Source: Schistosoma mansoni
Lineage: Eukaryota; Platyhelminthes; Trematoda; Strigeidida; Schistosomatidae
Direction: 5' to 3'
NCBI RefSeq assembly: GCF_000237925.1
Contig: NC_031495.1
Coordinates: 35,867,511-35,931,510 of the forward strand
DNA length: 64,000 bases
The position numbers and the translations under genes were made by a program. Shown here piece by piece: positions 53,671 to 64,000 of the stretch. Positions within the stretch are counted from its first letter, which is position 1, and the number at the start of each line of letters is the position of its first letter. The notes below the pieces were generated by a model, which saw only the letters and a list, made by a program, of their open reading frames with translations, had not been told where the DNA came from and did not search any database.

Positions 53671-54517
53671 TAGGAAGAGAAGGGATGAAAAGATAAGGCG
53701 GACTGAAATGTACAACCAGAAGACTCTTTCAGTTAGGAAAGTTAGAACCACTCTTTGTGAAGAAAGTAGAAGAAGGTTACAGCAGGATCGCCACTGGCTT
53801 CTATTCTGAGCCATATCTGATAACGTCTCTAGCCACTGTGTTGCACCATCTCTCGGACCCCAACCAAGGAGTCGTGAAGGACCAACAGAAGCTAGCCCTT
53901 TGCAGCTCTCTTTCATGCCACGACACCATGTCATACACTGACCTCCTCTCCGCTTTTTCCAACCAGTCCCAGGGTCGGCAAATAATGCACGACGTGGAAT
54001 TCTCTGGGACGACATTCGTAAAACATGTCCAAGCCACCGAAGTCGGTGTTTCAAGATGGTGATACCAATTGAATTATCGTCTCTGCGCCCGAGCACACGA
54101 TGCCGAACCTCTGCATTACTAACATGGTGTTGCCACTGAATGTCAGCAATCCTTCGGAGACAACGATGATCGAACACAGAGAGTCGTCTGACATCTTCAA
54201 CTCGGAGAGGCCAGGTTTCACAAACATAGAGCAAAACTGCTCTCACCGACGCGTTGTAGATCCGACCTTTTACAGCCAGACTAACATCACGAAGGCGCCA
54301 AAGATGGCCCAGATTGGCATAAGCCGCTCAGGCTTTCATTATACGTGCATCAATCTCATCACTCACGCCACCACCAGCCATTATGTAGCTACCTAGATAC
54401 ACGAACTTCTCAACTACTTCAATCCGCTCACCATCTAGGGTGAGTACAGGATGAGAATCCTGCCAGTCTTGTAAGAGTACCTTGCACTTGGAGGGTGCAA
54501 AGCACATGCCGTACCTG
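53671..54517 (-). mobile_element. RTE-like LINE (Perere-3/SR3 type), 3' fragment
   Basis: Minus strand, 5'-truncated just after the RT core. Frames read YGMCFAPSKCKVLLQDWQ, EKFVYLGSYIMAGG, then LLYVCETWPLRVEDVRRLSV, RCLRRIADIQWQHHVSN, LRWLGHVLRM, RRGGQCMTWCRGMKE and WLETLSDMAQNRSQWRSCC. The last motif is shared with 40656-40760, so both belong to one family. At least one frame shift separates the RT end from the C-terminal domain. Confidence 0.87.
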
Positions 54518-55320
54518 TGGACACGAATAAATGAAATGATGAATTCTATTGACGATACTATTCTCGCTCATACTACAAGTAATAAAGAAGAAATTAAGGG
54601 TGTGAATGATATTGTATTACACTTTATCAGGCTAAGAAAGTAACAGAGGTATCACAAACCTTTCTGAAAACAGAATAAAATGGTCGGACTGAGTCCCTAT
54701 AGCACCTGCTATCTATAGTTTGCCTCTAAAATTATTTGGAAAATATCAGAGTATTCGGTAGATCACTGCAAATGGCTTAGTTATGTCTACTAACATTGGC
54801 TAAATAAAATAAGCTGTAAGTCTAGATTGTTTTATTTGACACTTTACAAACCATATATAGATATTTACTTCCTAAATAAGTAGTAGTATCCCAAGTATAG
54901 GTTTCCCCACAGGAACAGCTGAATTAATGAATACAAACCGGGATGTCCGAAGTGGATAACTGTTTTAGTGTTGTATCAAACATAGTTGGTTCATTAGTAA
55001 GCAACAAATAGACTGTTTACATTAATTAAGTTGACCAGTAGCCACTCACTAATACCTGTCGATCCCAGTTAAATATAATTCAGCGGTTAACAATTTGGAA
55101 CGCTTTGTAGAGTCGGATTCAGAATAAATGTGCTCCATTGGGACAGTACGGTTATTCCAAGTTACCAAGAAGTTCTTATTACATGATCTATATCGTATCT
55201 GACAGAAGTGAGCTATTGAGGAGATACTTTAACAGGGATTCATGGTTCGCTTTACACGAAATCCGCGACTGCGGTGTTTTGGAAATCGGTATATACAATT
55301 CACCTCTTAGATATGAAGAT
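54518..55320. other. Unassigned intergenic DNA
   Basis: No gene seen. The open frame at 55138-55341 runs into repeat X and is probably fortuitous. Confidence 0.4.
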
Positions 55321-55560
55321 GTAAATAAATCCCCAGCATAGATAATCCCATAAGTCCTCAATACTGACTCTGACTTCATCAGTTTCACCGAACAAATCTA
55401 GCTGAAGACGCTCGGTCACATATCCACACCAGACCGCGAGTGAGTACGCTGTGCCACGCATCTTTTGAAACCATTAACTAGCTTAGATCATACGATTTTC
55501 AATATATCGGTAACTTCACAAAAATATCTTCGAGCACTTTCATTTCTGATTTTTGGTGCT
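55321..55560 (+). repeat. Dispersed repeat X, copy 2
   Basis: Begins GTAAATAAATCCCCAGCATA, then GAAGACGCTCGGTCACATAT, CACGCATCTTTTGAAACC and ATCATACGATTTTC. Very close to 58675-58870 and more distant from 56327-56640. Confidence 0.75.
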
Positions 55561-56326
55561 TTGGTATCCTTCAATTATAAAGGTGTTACGTGTAAAATCG
55601 TTGTCAGTCTCCAAATAGCTACGCCATTTTCAAACCAAATACTGTATAATTCACTAAGCTGCCTGGATCCAGAAAACTTTTCACTTCTGATCTTAGTTTG
55701 ATTGATCACAGTAAAAGAGGCCGGAAAAGTAAGCGCAGTCGAAACGGTGCAAAAATCCCCACGCTTGGTGGTTTGCGTATTGTAGAATTTCGGAGAGAAA
55801 CTGTCTTTATATGAATTGACGATTTCCTTGTACTTGATGACTGACTAATTTCGAACCCCAAATACAGTACATTCGTTTGTGATCATCTAGTGCTTCTTGA
55901 ATAAACTGCGTTATTTCTGGGATTCCTAGTTTATACTATGATTCAAATACTCATAATCATCACAAAAAACGCTCTTGAAACATTTCTCAATGTTACAGAA
56001 AGCACCGCTCCCCAGAAATAAATGTATGAAATATATATCCTCTGAGCCAGTGTGATAAGATGACGGAGCTCAAAAAGGTGGAAGTTACAAAAATTTTTGA
56101 TGTTGTTGCCACTTCCAAAAACATGTGAAAAATCAGAGTTGTATGTTTGTGAAATTTGTTTGTTTGGTTAATTACTTTTTAGGGATGAAAGACTAAGCCG
56201 TATGGGTAATGTGGTTATCCAGTACATAGAAAGCTCATAAATAGTACGAACTGTCAAGACGGTAGCACACGATATAGAGATTTGTGAAACGCAAGGGGAA
56301 AGTTATTGAATTACCTGTTGTAGCTG
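55561..56326. other. Spacer between repeat X copies
   Basis: No coding content recognised. It is absent from the X4-X5 pair at 58675-59170, where the flanking repeats abut. Confidence 0.4.
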
Positions 56327-56640
56327 TAAATAATTCCCCAAAATCAATAGCTTTCTAAGTGTTCGACATTGGATGCTGACCACGTTGTTTAAGTGGACTT
56401 GTTTAACTGAAGGCTTTCGGTCATGCATCCGTACCAGATCACGCTTCGGCCCAGTGTGGGACACTGCTCCTACGTTCACTAGCCAGCTTAGAATAAACGC
56501 TTCGCGATATATTGATAACGTATCAAATATATCTTTCCTACCCCTTCTCGTCTGACTTCTGATTTCCATTGGTCGGGGGAAAGCTTCGTATATAGAAGGC
56601 GCTACTGGTAGCAGGTTGTAAAATCAGAATACTAGTCTTA
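56327..56640 (+). repeat. Dispersed repeat X, copy 3
   Basis: Begins GTAAATAATTCCCCAAAATC, then TTCGGTCATGCATCCGTACC, AGATCACGC, GATATATTGATAACG and GACTTCTGATTT. Closest to 58866-59170. Confidence 0.75.
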
Positions 56641-57455
56641 TCTTCACCGTAGAATGTGTTGTTGATGACTTTGAAAAATAAATTTTTACTCTGATCGAAA
56701 TGTATGGGAGCCTTTTAGTAGTTAATTGCAATGCACCTTTGATAAATTGAGTAAATTTAGAAATAGGTTCACAAAAATCACTGTGTTGCTAGACATTGTT
56801 CAAAAGCCACAATCTTCCCAGCTTAATCTCAGCACATAGAGATCCCATGAGGTTTGACTTACAAAACTTCCTCTCTGTGTTAGGCTTAGTGATAACACAA
56901 TTTGACGATGTCAGTCAGCTAAAATTCCTTCCACTTATAGTTAGAAGAGATCATGTAGTCATCTTACTGTAGTTTATTAGTGATATGGTCTGACAACCAG
57001 TTGCGTTGGTTTATTTTTACACGTGGAAGGCAGACATGATGGTGATCAAACATGAGCTTTGACTCAAACCTAGGAAATTGACGCCAATGCATCTGTATGA
57101 GAGATATTGACTCATTCTCGGCAGCTATACGATCAAGTAACTCACCCACTTATTCACACAATTGTTACAAAGTAGAAAAAGCAGTGGTATAACTAGGGAA
57201 ACCAGGAAACCCAACGATTAGTGGAACAAACGAAAATGTTGAAACGTCGTCATCAGCCTTAGGGTAGTAAATACGCCGAGACGCTACAGGTTGTTTCCAA
57301 AGAAGTGTACAAGGGTGACCCATTAAGCGCAGCGGATACATGAAAATCAATTTGTTCAATTTGTAATCAAGCAGACGAAGAACCTGTTTTCGTACATAAA
57401 TCGCAGGAGTAGATTGCACTATTGGATTCCAAACCTAACTACTGATTGAAAAGCA
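56641..57455. other. Unassigned intergenic DNA
   Basis: No gene or classified repeat recognised. Confidence 0.35.
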
Positions 57456-57459
57456 TTTT

Positions 57460-58650
57460 AAATGATATATGACAACCAGAAGAAATCAGAGGCCATGGAG
57501 AGGTATTTCAGGTCACTTTTCACTCACAAGCGCCTCTTAGACGAAGAACTAAACCCAAATACAAAGTCACAAAATCCACGGCTCATTGTCGATTTTGATC
57601 GAGATGATGTATCAAAGGGCCTTAGCATCTTCGGCACGAAATATTTGATGACAGAACCGAATGAACTACACCCTGAATTTCTGAACCAAATTTCAAAATA
57701 CGTTGCCGCTCCAATTGTGATGTGTGCAGCTGATGTCGACTGATAGAAGTAGTATGTCTCTTCAATCGAAAGTGAAATCGCTGGAGGCAGATGGTTGAGA
57801 AGATCAAAGAAATGAGAACAAGAACAAAGAATGATTGTTATGGGATCGAAAGAACTGTCAAGTTTGAGACAATTGATTGATATTTTTCTGGTGGAGGATT
57901 TACTGTATGCTTCTTACATTTTACTAAGACATTCCGTGATTTTGTGTTGAAATCGATTCGGTTGTCTACATTGTGTCCCCGTTCACTACACGCTGACTAT
58001 GATAGTGAGTATATCACTTTCCCGAGACGAGTTGCCTACTGATTGGAAAGATCCATTTATCTATCCGATTCATGAAATAGGACTCAGACATCTTCCACCA
58101 GACTACAGACCTATCAGCCACGCTTTTTTCGTTGTTAAAATATTAGAAAAAATACTGAAAAGGCGATAATGACATTCGTGGAAGCCAACAGCATGTTAAA
58201 CAACGAACAACCTGATATGAAGAACGGGGTAAGCATGCACAACAAACCTTCTCATTATAATCAGCAACGGACAGAGTTTTCAGAATATAGAAATCACTCG
58301 ATGTTGTTTACGCAAACTTCAGCAAAGCATTTGATATGCTGTCGGAAACAGACTCCTCTTGAAGCTTGAAAATCTGGGAATCGTCTCTTGAGTCGATCAA
58401 ATATTCTTAATTAGGTCGTTGACAGAAAGTATTTATGGATTTCAAATGCTACCCCCGCCCTGGAAACTAGTACTCGGTGCAGTACACTGTTCTAAATACT
58501 TTAATTTTTATATCACATATAAATGAACTACGACGCATCGTCGAGTGTTCGTTGCTACTTTATACTGAATTCTCATCCCTTCGAGGAGGCAAAAGTAAAT
58601 TTTAAGAGACAGCTCACCTGCCTTCTCTTGAAATCTCTTTTTCGTCTTAT
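57460..58650 (+). mobile_element. CR1-type LINE E, decayed RT remnant
   Basis: Same subfamily as element B: SEAMERYFRSLFTHKRLLDE then ELNPNT aligns with B's AEAMAKYIGAVFTQEPLSDE then ELDPNK. Later pieces give DYRPISHAFFVVKILEK (about 58095-58155) and TTNLLI. Many stops and shifts make it an old copy. It lies between repeat X copies 3 and 4. Confidence 0.75.
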
Positions 58651-58674
58651 TCAGTAATGCTTACTTTTAGTGAT

Positions 58675-58870
58675 AAATAAATCCCCAGAATAGATAGTCC
58701 AATAAGTCCTCAATACTGACTCTGACTTCATTAGTTTCGCTGAACACATCTAGCTGAAGACGCTCGGTCACTCATCCACACCAGATCGCGAGTGAGTACG
58801 CTGTGCCACGCATCTTTTGAAACCATTAACTAGCTTAGATCATACGATTTTCGACATATCGGCAATGTAG
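58675..58870 (+). repeat. Dispersed repeat X, copy 4
   Basis: Matches 55321-55515 at most positions, including CTAGCTGAAGACGCTCGGTC and CACGCATCTTTTGAAACC. It ends where copy 5 begins. Confidence 0.8.
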
Positions 58871-59175
58871 CTGTAAATAATTCCCCAAAATCAATAGCTC
58901 TGTAAGTGTTCGAAATTGGATGCTGACCACATTAGTGTTAAAGGACCCGTTTAACTGAAGGTGCTTGGTCATGCATCCGTACCAGATCACGTTACAGAGC
59001 GGCATGGGAAGCATCTCCTACGATCATTAGCCAGATTAGATCAGTCACTTCTCGATATATTGATAACCCATCAAATATATCTTCCAACCTCCTCGCTTCT
59101 GACTTCTGATTTTAACTGGGCGGGTGCGATTCGACTACAGGTGTTACTGGTAAAGAGTTGTCAAACTACAATACT
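58871..59175 (+). repeat. Dispersed repeat X, copy 5
   Basis: Directly follows copy 4. Starts GTAAATAATTCCCCAAAATC, then TGGTCATGCATCCGTACC; closest to 56327-56640. Confidence 0.8.
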
Positions 59176-60542
59176 GGTGACATCTTTAATGTAATAACAT
59201 TGTCTAACTCCAAATTCCCGGGAAATGTTTATGCTATTTCCTCAAATAGACTTGTTTGAGGACTTATGGTGGACTAGGGCGTCTCCAAACATAACGTTTG
59301 TTTCTTCACCAGAACACTCTCTTGACTTAGGGAAAATAGCTGACCTCTCTGTGAGATATGCATGAGGTCTCCTTCTCTCAGATCTCCCCATTTCCACAAC
59401 CCGATTTGACAACAGCTATACAGGTCTTACTTTTTCTCTTTTCTGGTTACTCCTGTGAGATGAGTATTTACACTGAGCATTCGATTACCAATACGTCTTG
59501 GTAGGTGAAACCCTAGATATAAAACTGTTACATAATAATAAGACCCAAAGAGAAGATAGTGGTTTAAAGTTATGTGGTCACATAGGTATTGGATAATGGA
59601 CGCGGAGGCGCAATTTAAAGATGCTGCTCGAGTAAACGTTTGTTCTTAGTATTAGGTTCTTAAATTACTGGTCTACTAGCTCTGTTTCACAATTTATTAT
59701 TTTCAGTCAAACCGCCAGTCCAGTACTTGTAGTTCATATGTACTCGACAGTGTCAGTATTTTTGAAGTGGACACTAGTATCCTAAACAAACAATAAAGGG
59801 GAAAATGCATTGAAAAACAAGGGGGAAATAATGCGGTAATGCGTCAAAATGTCTGCTTTTTCGCCTGCCCGGGGAAATAAGGCGGAATTTCTCTTTTATG
59901 TCGATCTGTGTTTCAAATGTCGCTAAATTGTCTATTTTTCGTCTAAATATCCGCCAAATTGTCTACTTTTCGCTAATATACGCCCTGATGTAATTTTGCA
60001 CCCACTCTTAAAACGCTTTTGTCGTTACCTCAAACATCTGTGTTCGCCTTCATTCCCACAACACAGCACACGGAAAGTGTAATGTACGTAAAATATTGTA
60101 TATGTCCGTATTAAGCAGTGGTATCAATAGACTCGGTCAACTATTAGTTATATCATGGCGTTGTGCCACCCCAAGTTTATAAGTGGTTGTTGGCCCTAAT
60201 CAATTGTTTATGTCGAAATATCAAATACTATATTGCAGTTATGGTTATTCAAGTAAAGGTAAGCACTAACTGGTCTTACTTGGGTAGGTTCACAACAGCT
60301 TTTTATTATTCAGTGCTGTCAACTATTGTGTGTTACGTCTCAATTTTTTGCACACGACAAAGAGCACTTCAGCTGCGTGAGTTCTTTAGATCTGACGAAA
60401 TATTCACATACCCTCGATTTTATATCGCTATGTTAGACTGCCTCGAGTGAGCAATAATTCACGTTATTGTAACATACGAAATTCAGTGCTGTGTAAATAA
60501 CTTACGTAATTTGTTTTTAATATATTCTAAGATGATTAACTG
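59176..60542. other. Upstream region of SNAPC3
   Basis: No supported exon. 59875-60000 is an odd stretch with imperfect tandem units (TGTCGCTAAATTGTCTATTT ... CCGCCAAATTGTCTACTTTT). The open frame 60163-60450 (95 codons) is hydrophobic without a motif. Inside it, at 60259, a good donor (AAGTAAAG/GTAAGC) could belong to an untranslated 5' exon. Confidence 0.4.
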
Positions 60543-62844
60543 ATGGAAATTATCAGCATTGATTCGCCGAAGTTCCGAATAGGAGATCTGAAGAAACAAT
60601 TTATTTCCTGTTTACCCAATGAGCATAAAATATTAAAGGAAAACGAAGCTAATGATCTTATTACGTCTGAGTTTAAAAAGATCGTAACTGATTCTTCATT
60701 ATTCGAACAGCTTGAGAGTGATTGCAGGTAAATCTATCTACACTTTGAAACTTTTGTCTAGTTTGGAAAATTTATATTTCGATGGGGAGTACACGACCCT
60801 AGAGGAAATCTTAAAAATCATACCGTCGAGGAAAGATGAAAAGCAGCTAAAGACTCTGACTCATTTACTGAAAGAAACTGAAGGTTTGAATTCTAGGACA
60901 TCAGTCCTCACAGCAACGCAAAGAAATCCTCGACCACTTGTGGACACGTCTTACCGAAATTCTGTTGATGAATCTCCAGAGGCCACAGAAGTCATCCAGG
61001 ATGCATTTGTGACCGTTCTTGTTTACCGACCATTTTGCCTTCCTAGCATCGATCCCTGTGCGCAGGTATTATGGGTCATTTTTAGCGACTTTTTAAGTCT
61101 CGGCAACTAGTCATTACTCAGAGGTTGGTGCTGTTATCCAAACAAAATCTCACAGTCCTAAGGGAAGCCATAAAATGTTCACAAGATAAGGTAAGTGTTC
61201 ACCCTGTGTAAGCAGTTTTCAGGTTTGGCTAGGAGACTGTAGTGAGGCCCTTGACAATCCCGAGCTGCGTGTTTCGGCGGATCGAATTTACCCTTCATCA
61301 TATTTTTTCATTGAAGGCACTTTTTATGATGATCTACGAAACCCAAATAGCAAGAGCCTTGGGGAGTAAGTTACTTTGTTTACTTACTTTATACCCTAGA
61401 GAGGTTATACAGTGGGCCAAAAGCAAAAAGGAACTTAAGACGTATGGGCCTTTTACATCATCATCAATGGAATCAGTGACTCTTGAAGATCTTGTTATTT
61501 GCATTGGAAAGCCATATTTTTTCGTACATCAAGGAAATTGTGAACATATGATTATCTTTTCCGATATCCGGTGGGTTTAAAATCGCATTTCTTAGTTCTA
61601 GCATTCCCTTTAATCTATTATACTACCAGTTTATTTGAAATGATGGTTAACCTCAACCTAATCAATTTGTAGACCACTATTAATTTATTGTTTGGCTAAG
61701 TGAATGACCATTCCGGGATTTCATGGGATTCTTGAGCCCTAGCAAGTGAATCCTGTAGCTCGGTTTGACATAGTTTTCGGACATTAGGAGGGTCACCACA
61801 TAGTTTGAAGCGTGGCTTCAGGGAACTTTTGTGACCTCGAATAGTCAGCACTAGTGACATGTTTGGGAGAAGTCGACGATTTGTATTTAAGGAATTATTA
61901 GTGAGTAAAAAAGGGATTTGATTGTGAATAAGGTGACACCAAGTCTTGTTGGATTTATAAGGATTGGTGTAACTTCGCGGAATCATTCTTGAAAGACCTG
62001 AAAAGTAAACCGGTCTTGGGGTCATTTTGACGAACTAAAAGGGTGAACTCAGAGCCCAAGTATTTGGAATAATCAATAAATTAATAGTGAAAAGAAATGG
62101 GAGAGAGGAATATCGTCAAGAAATTGTAAAATAACCAAGCACGCGAGTGTAAGTCCTCGTTATTCTTCGTATTATTATTATTTACTTACGTCTGTTACCC
62201 ATCGTGGAGGAGCATACTCACCCACCAGCATTCTCCATCCAACTCTGTCGTTTGCAATCTTTTCCAGTTAACATCCATCCTTTTCATATCTGCTTGTACT
62301 TCCCGACGTAATATGTTCTTTAGGTCTCAACATACACAAAGGGAAAAGCAAGACAGATATGAGAAGAATGAACAACAACTAGATAGAACTAAAAAGGAAG
62401 GCCCAGGACAGAGTGGGTTGGAGAATGCTGGTCGGTGGCCTATGCTCCATTGGGATTAACAGGTGTAAGTAAGGATAAAAGTGGCAATTTGCATGTTGTG
62501 TGCTATCGTTTAATTTGGACTTTTAAAGTAATAGACAAGTCTCAGTTATCTATTTTAACGAATTCTTTTTTTAATACTTCAGTCTTGTAGATCGCGATTC
62601 ATGTCAAACTGAGTCCTTATTCCCAATGCTCACCGGTCGATGCAGTGTACGTGTATTGCATTGTTTCGTTTGCAGACGTCTTGCTTCTCGCTGGATAGTT
62701 ACGGAGTGTGGGACCATTTTACCTGTCGATCCATGTCCAATATGTGACGTATGCATCCGACTATTACTTTATACTGCTGATGGAAAGAAGATTGATCCGC
62801 GTTTTAGAGTTTTGATGTATTGTGGAGAGGAAAATGTAGTGTGA
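60543..62844 (+). CDS. SNAPC3: snRNA-activating protein complex subunit 3 (SNAP50)
   Basis: Six exons: 60543-60727, 60762-61065, 61122-61190, 61223-61365, 61400-61570 and 62583-62844, giving 377 residues (human SNAPC3 is about 411). Introns are 34, 56, 32, 34 and 1012 bases. All phases fit. The conserved C-terminal half is clear: RVSADRIYPSSYFFIEGTFY then DDLRNPNS; VIQWAKS; YGPFTSSSMESVTLEDLVI; KPYFFVHQGNCEHMIIFSDI then R; then the zinc-binding end HCFVCRRLASRWIVTECG, DPCPICDVCIRLLLYTADGK. SNAPC3 with SNAPC1 and SNAPC4 binds the proximal sequence element of U-snRNA genes and serves both Pol II and Pol III in the nucleus (family knowledge). The N-terminal 110 residues are diverged. The ATG at 60543 opens the frame; no in-frame upstream Met was examined beyond it. 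A poly(A) signal AATAAA lies at 62866-62871. Confidence 0.94.
62190..62320 (-). mobile_element. SR2-like LINE 3' end, inverted arm
   Basis: Reversed: AACATATTACGTCGGGAAGT, GAAAAGGATGGATGTTAACTGG, GAGAATGCTGGTGGGTGAGT, GGTAACAGACGTAAGTAA. It matches 29957-30092 (the C-terminal codons and stop region of SR2). Confidence 0.87.
62321..62476 (+). mobile_element. SR2-like LINE 3' end, direct arm with internal deletion
   Basis: GGTCTCAACATACACAAAGG matches 29399-29418; the sequence then jumps to GACAGATATGAGAAGAATGA and the same 3' end as the other arm (GTTGGAGAATGCTGGTCGG ... AACAGGTGTAAGTAAG). About 550 bases are deleted relative to 29365-30112. Confidence 0.82.
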
Positions 62845-63025
62845 GGCCTCATGTAAATAATTCGAAATAAACACTTTCAAAAAGCATTTCACTTTTCACA
62901 GACTGAACTCTGAAATCGCCTTAATGATAGTCATCAGTTGTTTTTCTGTAGAATTTCGATAATCTAGTTAACAATGCATTGTTACATATCCTTGACTGAT
63001 AGTTTACGTTTCTACCTAATTTCAG

Positions 63026-63173
63026 ACAATAAATCCTATGGGTTTTCCTAGAGAGGAGAAAAACAATGAACCAACAGCCAACACAAACCCATCGATAGGA
63101 GAATCAAACACAGATAAAGTTGCGGCTGCTACTTTCGGTGTCTTAGCTGAGATTTCAAGTCTCTTAAACACAG
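63026..63173 (+). CDS. MZT1: MOZART1 (mitotic-spindle organizing protein 1), exon 1
   Basis: Coding starts at ATG 63038 (the feature includes a 12-base leader after the acceptor TACCTAATTTCAG) and runs in frame to the donor at 63174. It encodes MGFPREEKNNEPTANTNPSI, then DKVAAATFGVLAEISSLLNT and G, split G/GT across the intron. MZT1 is a small protein (about 82 residues in human) whose helices bind the N-termini of gamma-tubulin complex proteins and help dock them at spindle poles (family knowledge). The diagnostic stretch aligns with human ETMDVLLEISRILNTGLD. The gene follows SNAPC3 by 193 bases on the same strand. Confidence 0.9.
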
Positions 63174-63959
63174 GTAAACATGGCAAATTTATTCGGGATC
63201 CGCAGTTGATGTCCATTTTAATACTGAAAACGACTAAATTATCTACGGTAACAACGCGAAACCTGGTTGAATAGAAGTGGATCTCAAGTCAATTTTCAAG
63301 TTAAATTGGTTAAAAAGCAAGTAATAGTTGCGCGTCACAGTTTATTAGGACTAATCAAATATTAGATAAACAGTGATTTTAGACCCTCAGAATAATTGTA
63401 CTGCTTATATTATCACAAAATCGTAACTTTAAAAACGTCCCATTTATAAGCCTTATTGACTATCGCATTTTCGATTGTGACTAAATTTCTGTAAACGAAT
63501 GCATTTGGCTTTAGATTTCTTAAAGCAATACCGATTTTACAATCATATTTGACATTAAAGTCTTGGTCTCACGAATCCCCACGATAGAAAAGATATGTCA
63601 CCGAAAGTGGGTACTGTCATGATTCTTAATTTCACGAGTATGACATGCATTTGTGACTGGTTGGCCGAAGGGTCCTACATTCGTGACATCCCAAATACTA
63701 CCCAAGTTTACTATATGTTTTTTACTCGATTAACAACGGTCGAGTCCGTAGTTCCAATGGGACCGTCAGGATCACCTACAACCTTCATCTTGATCTTATT
63801 TCTTCGCAGATTTCCTGTCATAAATAGTGGATGTGTACGGAACTAGGAAATACTATGGGTGTCTTTTCAAATGAAATAGTGTTACAAATTACTTTCTGTT
63901 TAAATTTTTCACTAAACATATAGTGTACTCAGGTTAACTCCGCGTAATTTTCATTTTAG
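63174..63959. other. MZT1 intron 1
   Basis: 786 bases, GTAAAC...TTTTAG. An unrecognised 83-codon plus-strand open frame (63595-63846) lies inside and is probably chance or a repeat piece. Confidence 0.8.
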
Positions 63960-64000
63960 GTTTAGATAATGAAGAATTGCTGATGTGCATCAAACTAATT
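63960..64000 (+). CDS. MZT1: MZT1 exon 2, cut by the window end
   Basis: Reads G/LDNEELLMCIKLI after TCATTTTAG, continuing the MZT1 helix (human [20 protein letters not shown]). The rest of the protein lies beyond the window. Confidence 0.9.

Larger units (their letters stand above)
61571..62582. other. Last SNAPC3 intron with retroelement pieces
   Basis: Donor GTGGGT, acceptor AATACTTCAG. Its left part (about 61735-62040) is a repeat sharing GAAGCGTGGCTTCA with 8810-8825. Its right part holds two SR2 3' ends in opposite orientation. Confidence 0.8.

Noticed and set aside
53757-54396. Plus-strand open frames over 53757-54396
   Set aside because: Antisense shadows of the RTE-like LINE fragment on the minus strand.
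60163-60450. 95-residue hydrophobic protein upstream of SNAPC3
   Set aside because: No signal peptide, domain or conserved motif; a good splice donor inside the frame argues for a non-coding exon or chance.

Overview
This is eukaryotic, AT-rich DNA that reads as a blood fluke (Schistosoma), probably S. mansoni or a close relative. The evidence is (i) a tRNA-derived SINE carrying a hammerhead ribozyme (the Smα type), (ii) an SR2-like RTE LINE, a second RTE-like LINE of Perere-3/SR3 type and CR1-type LINEs, and (iii) genes whose 5' introns are only 32-39 bp. The species is inferred, not proven.

Host genes. Minus strand: an unidentified 375-codon terminal exon of a basic, Ser-rich, probably nuclear protein (2943-4067), and two exons of a RYBP/YAF2-type RanBP2 zinc-finger protein (10168-10448). 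Plus strand: an almost complete copine gene whose exons I could chain in phase from an ATG at 24154 to a stop at 52391; SNAPC3/SNAP50 (60543-62844), complete in six exons; and MZT1 (63038 to beyond the window edge), starting only 193 bp after the SNAPC3 stop. These are unrelated housekeeping roles: Polycomb-associated transcription, Ca2+/phospholipid signalling, snRNA-gene transcription and gamma-tubulin complex assembly.

Mobile DNA fills the rest. At 10.8-12.0 kb lies a minus-strand CR1-type LINE fragment; at 15.4-17.8 kb an old Ty3/Gypsy pol fossil; at 18.5-24.0 kb a stack of three CR1-type LINE pieces, nested and all on the plus strand, ending about 150 bp before the copine start codon. 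The copine introns hold SR2, an RTE-like LINE with its target-site duplication, and several hammerhead SINEs. At 53.6-59.2 kb are another RTE-like fragment, a CR1-type remnant and a dispersed repeat in at least four copies. The SNAPC3 last intron holds two SR2 3' ends in inverted orientation.

Assembly. Three gaps of exactly 200 N lie in the largest copine intron. BAC/pUC-type polylinker sequence abuts one of them, and the piece between the second and third gap (44190-46280) is a near-identical second copy of 51273-53365, including the copine last exon, placed in an impossible order. One vWA-domain exon of copine is missing, most simply because it fell into a gap.
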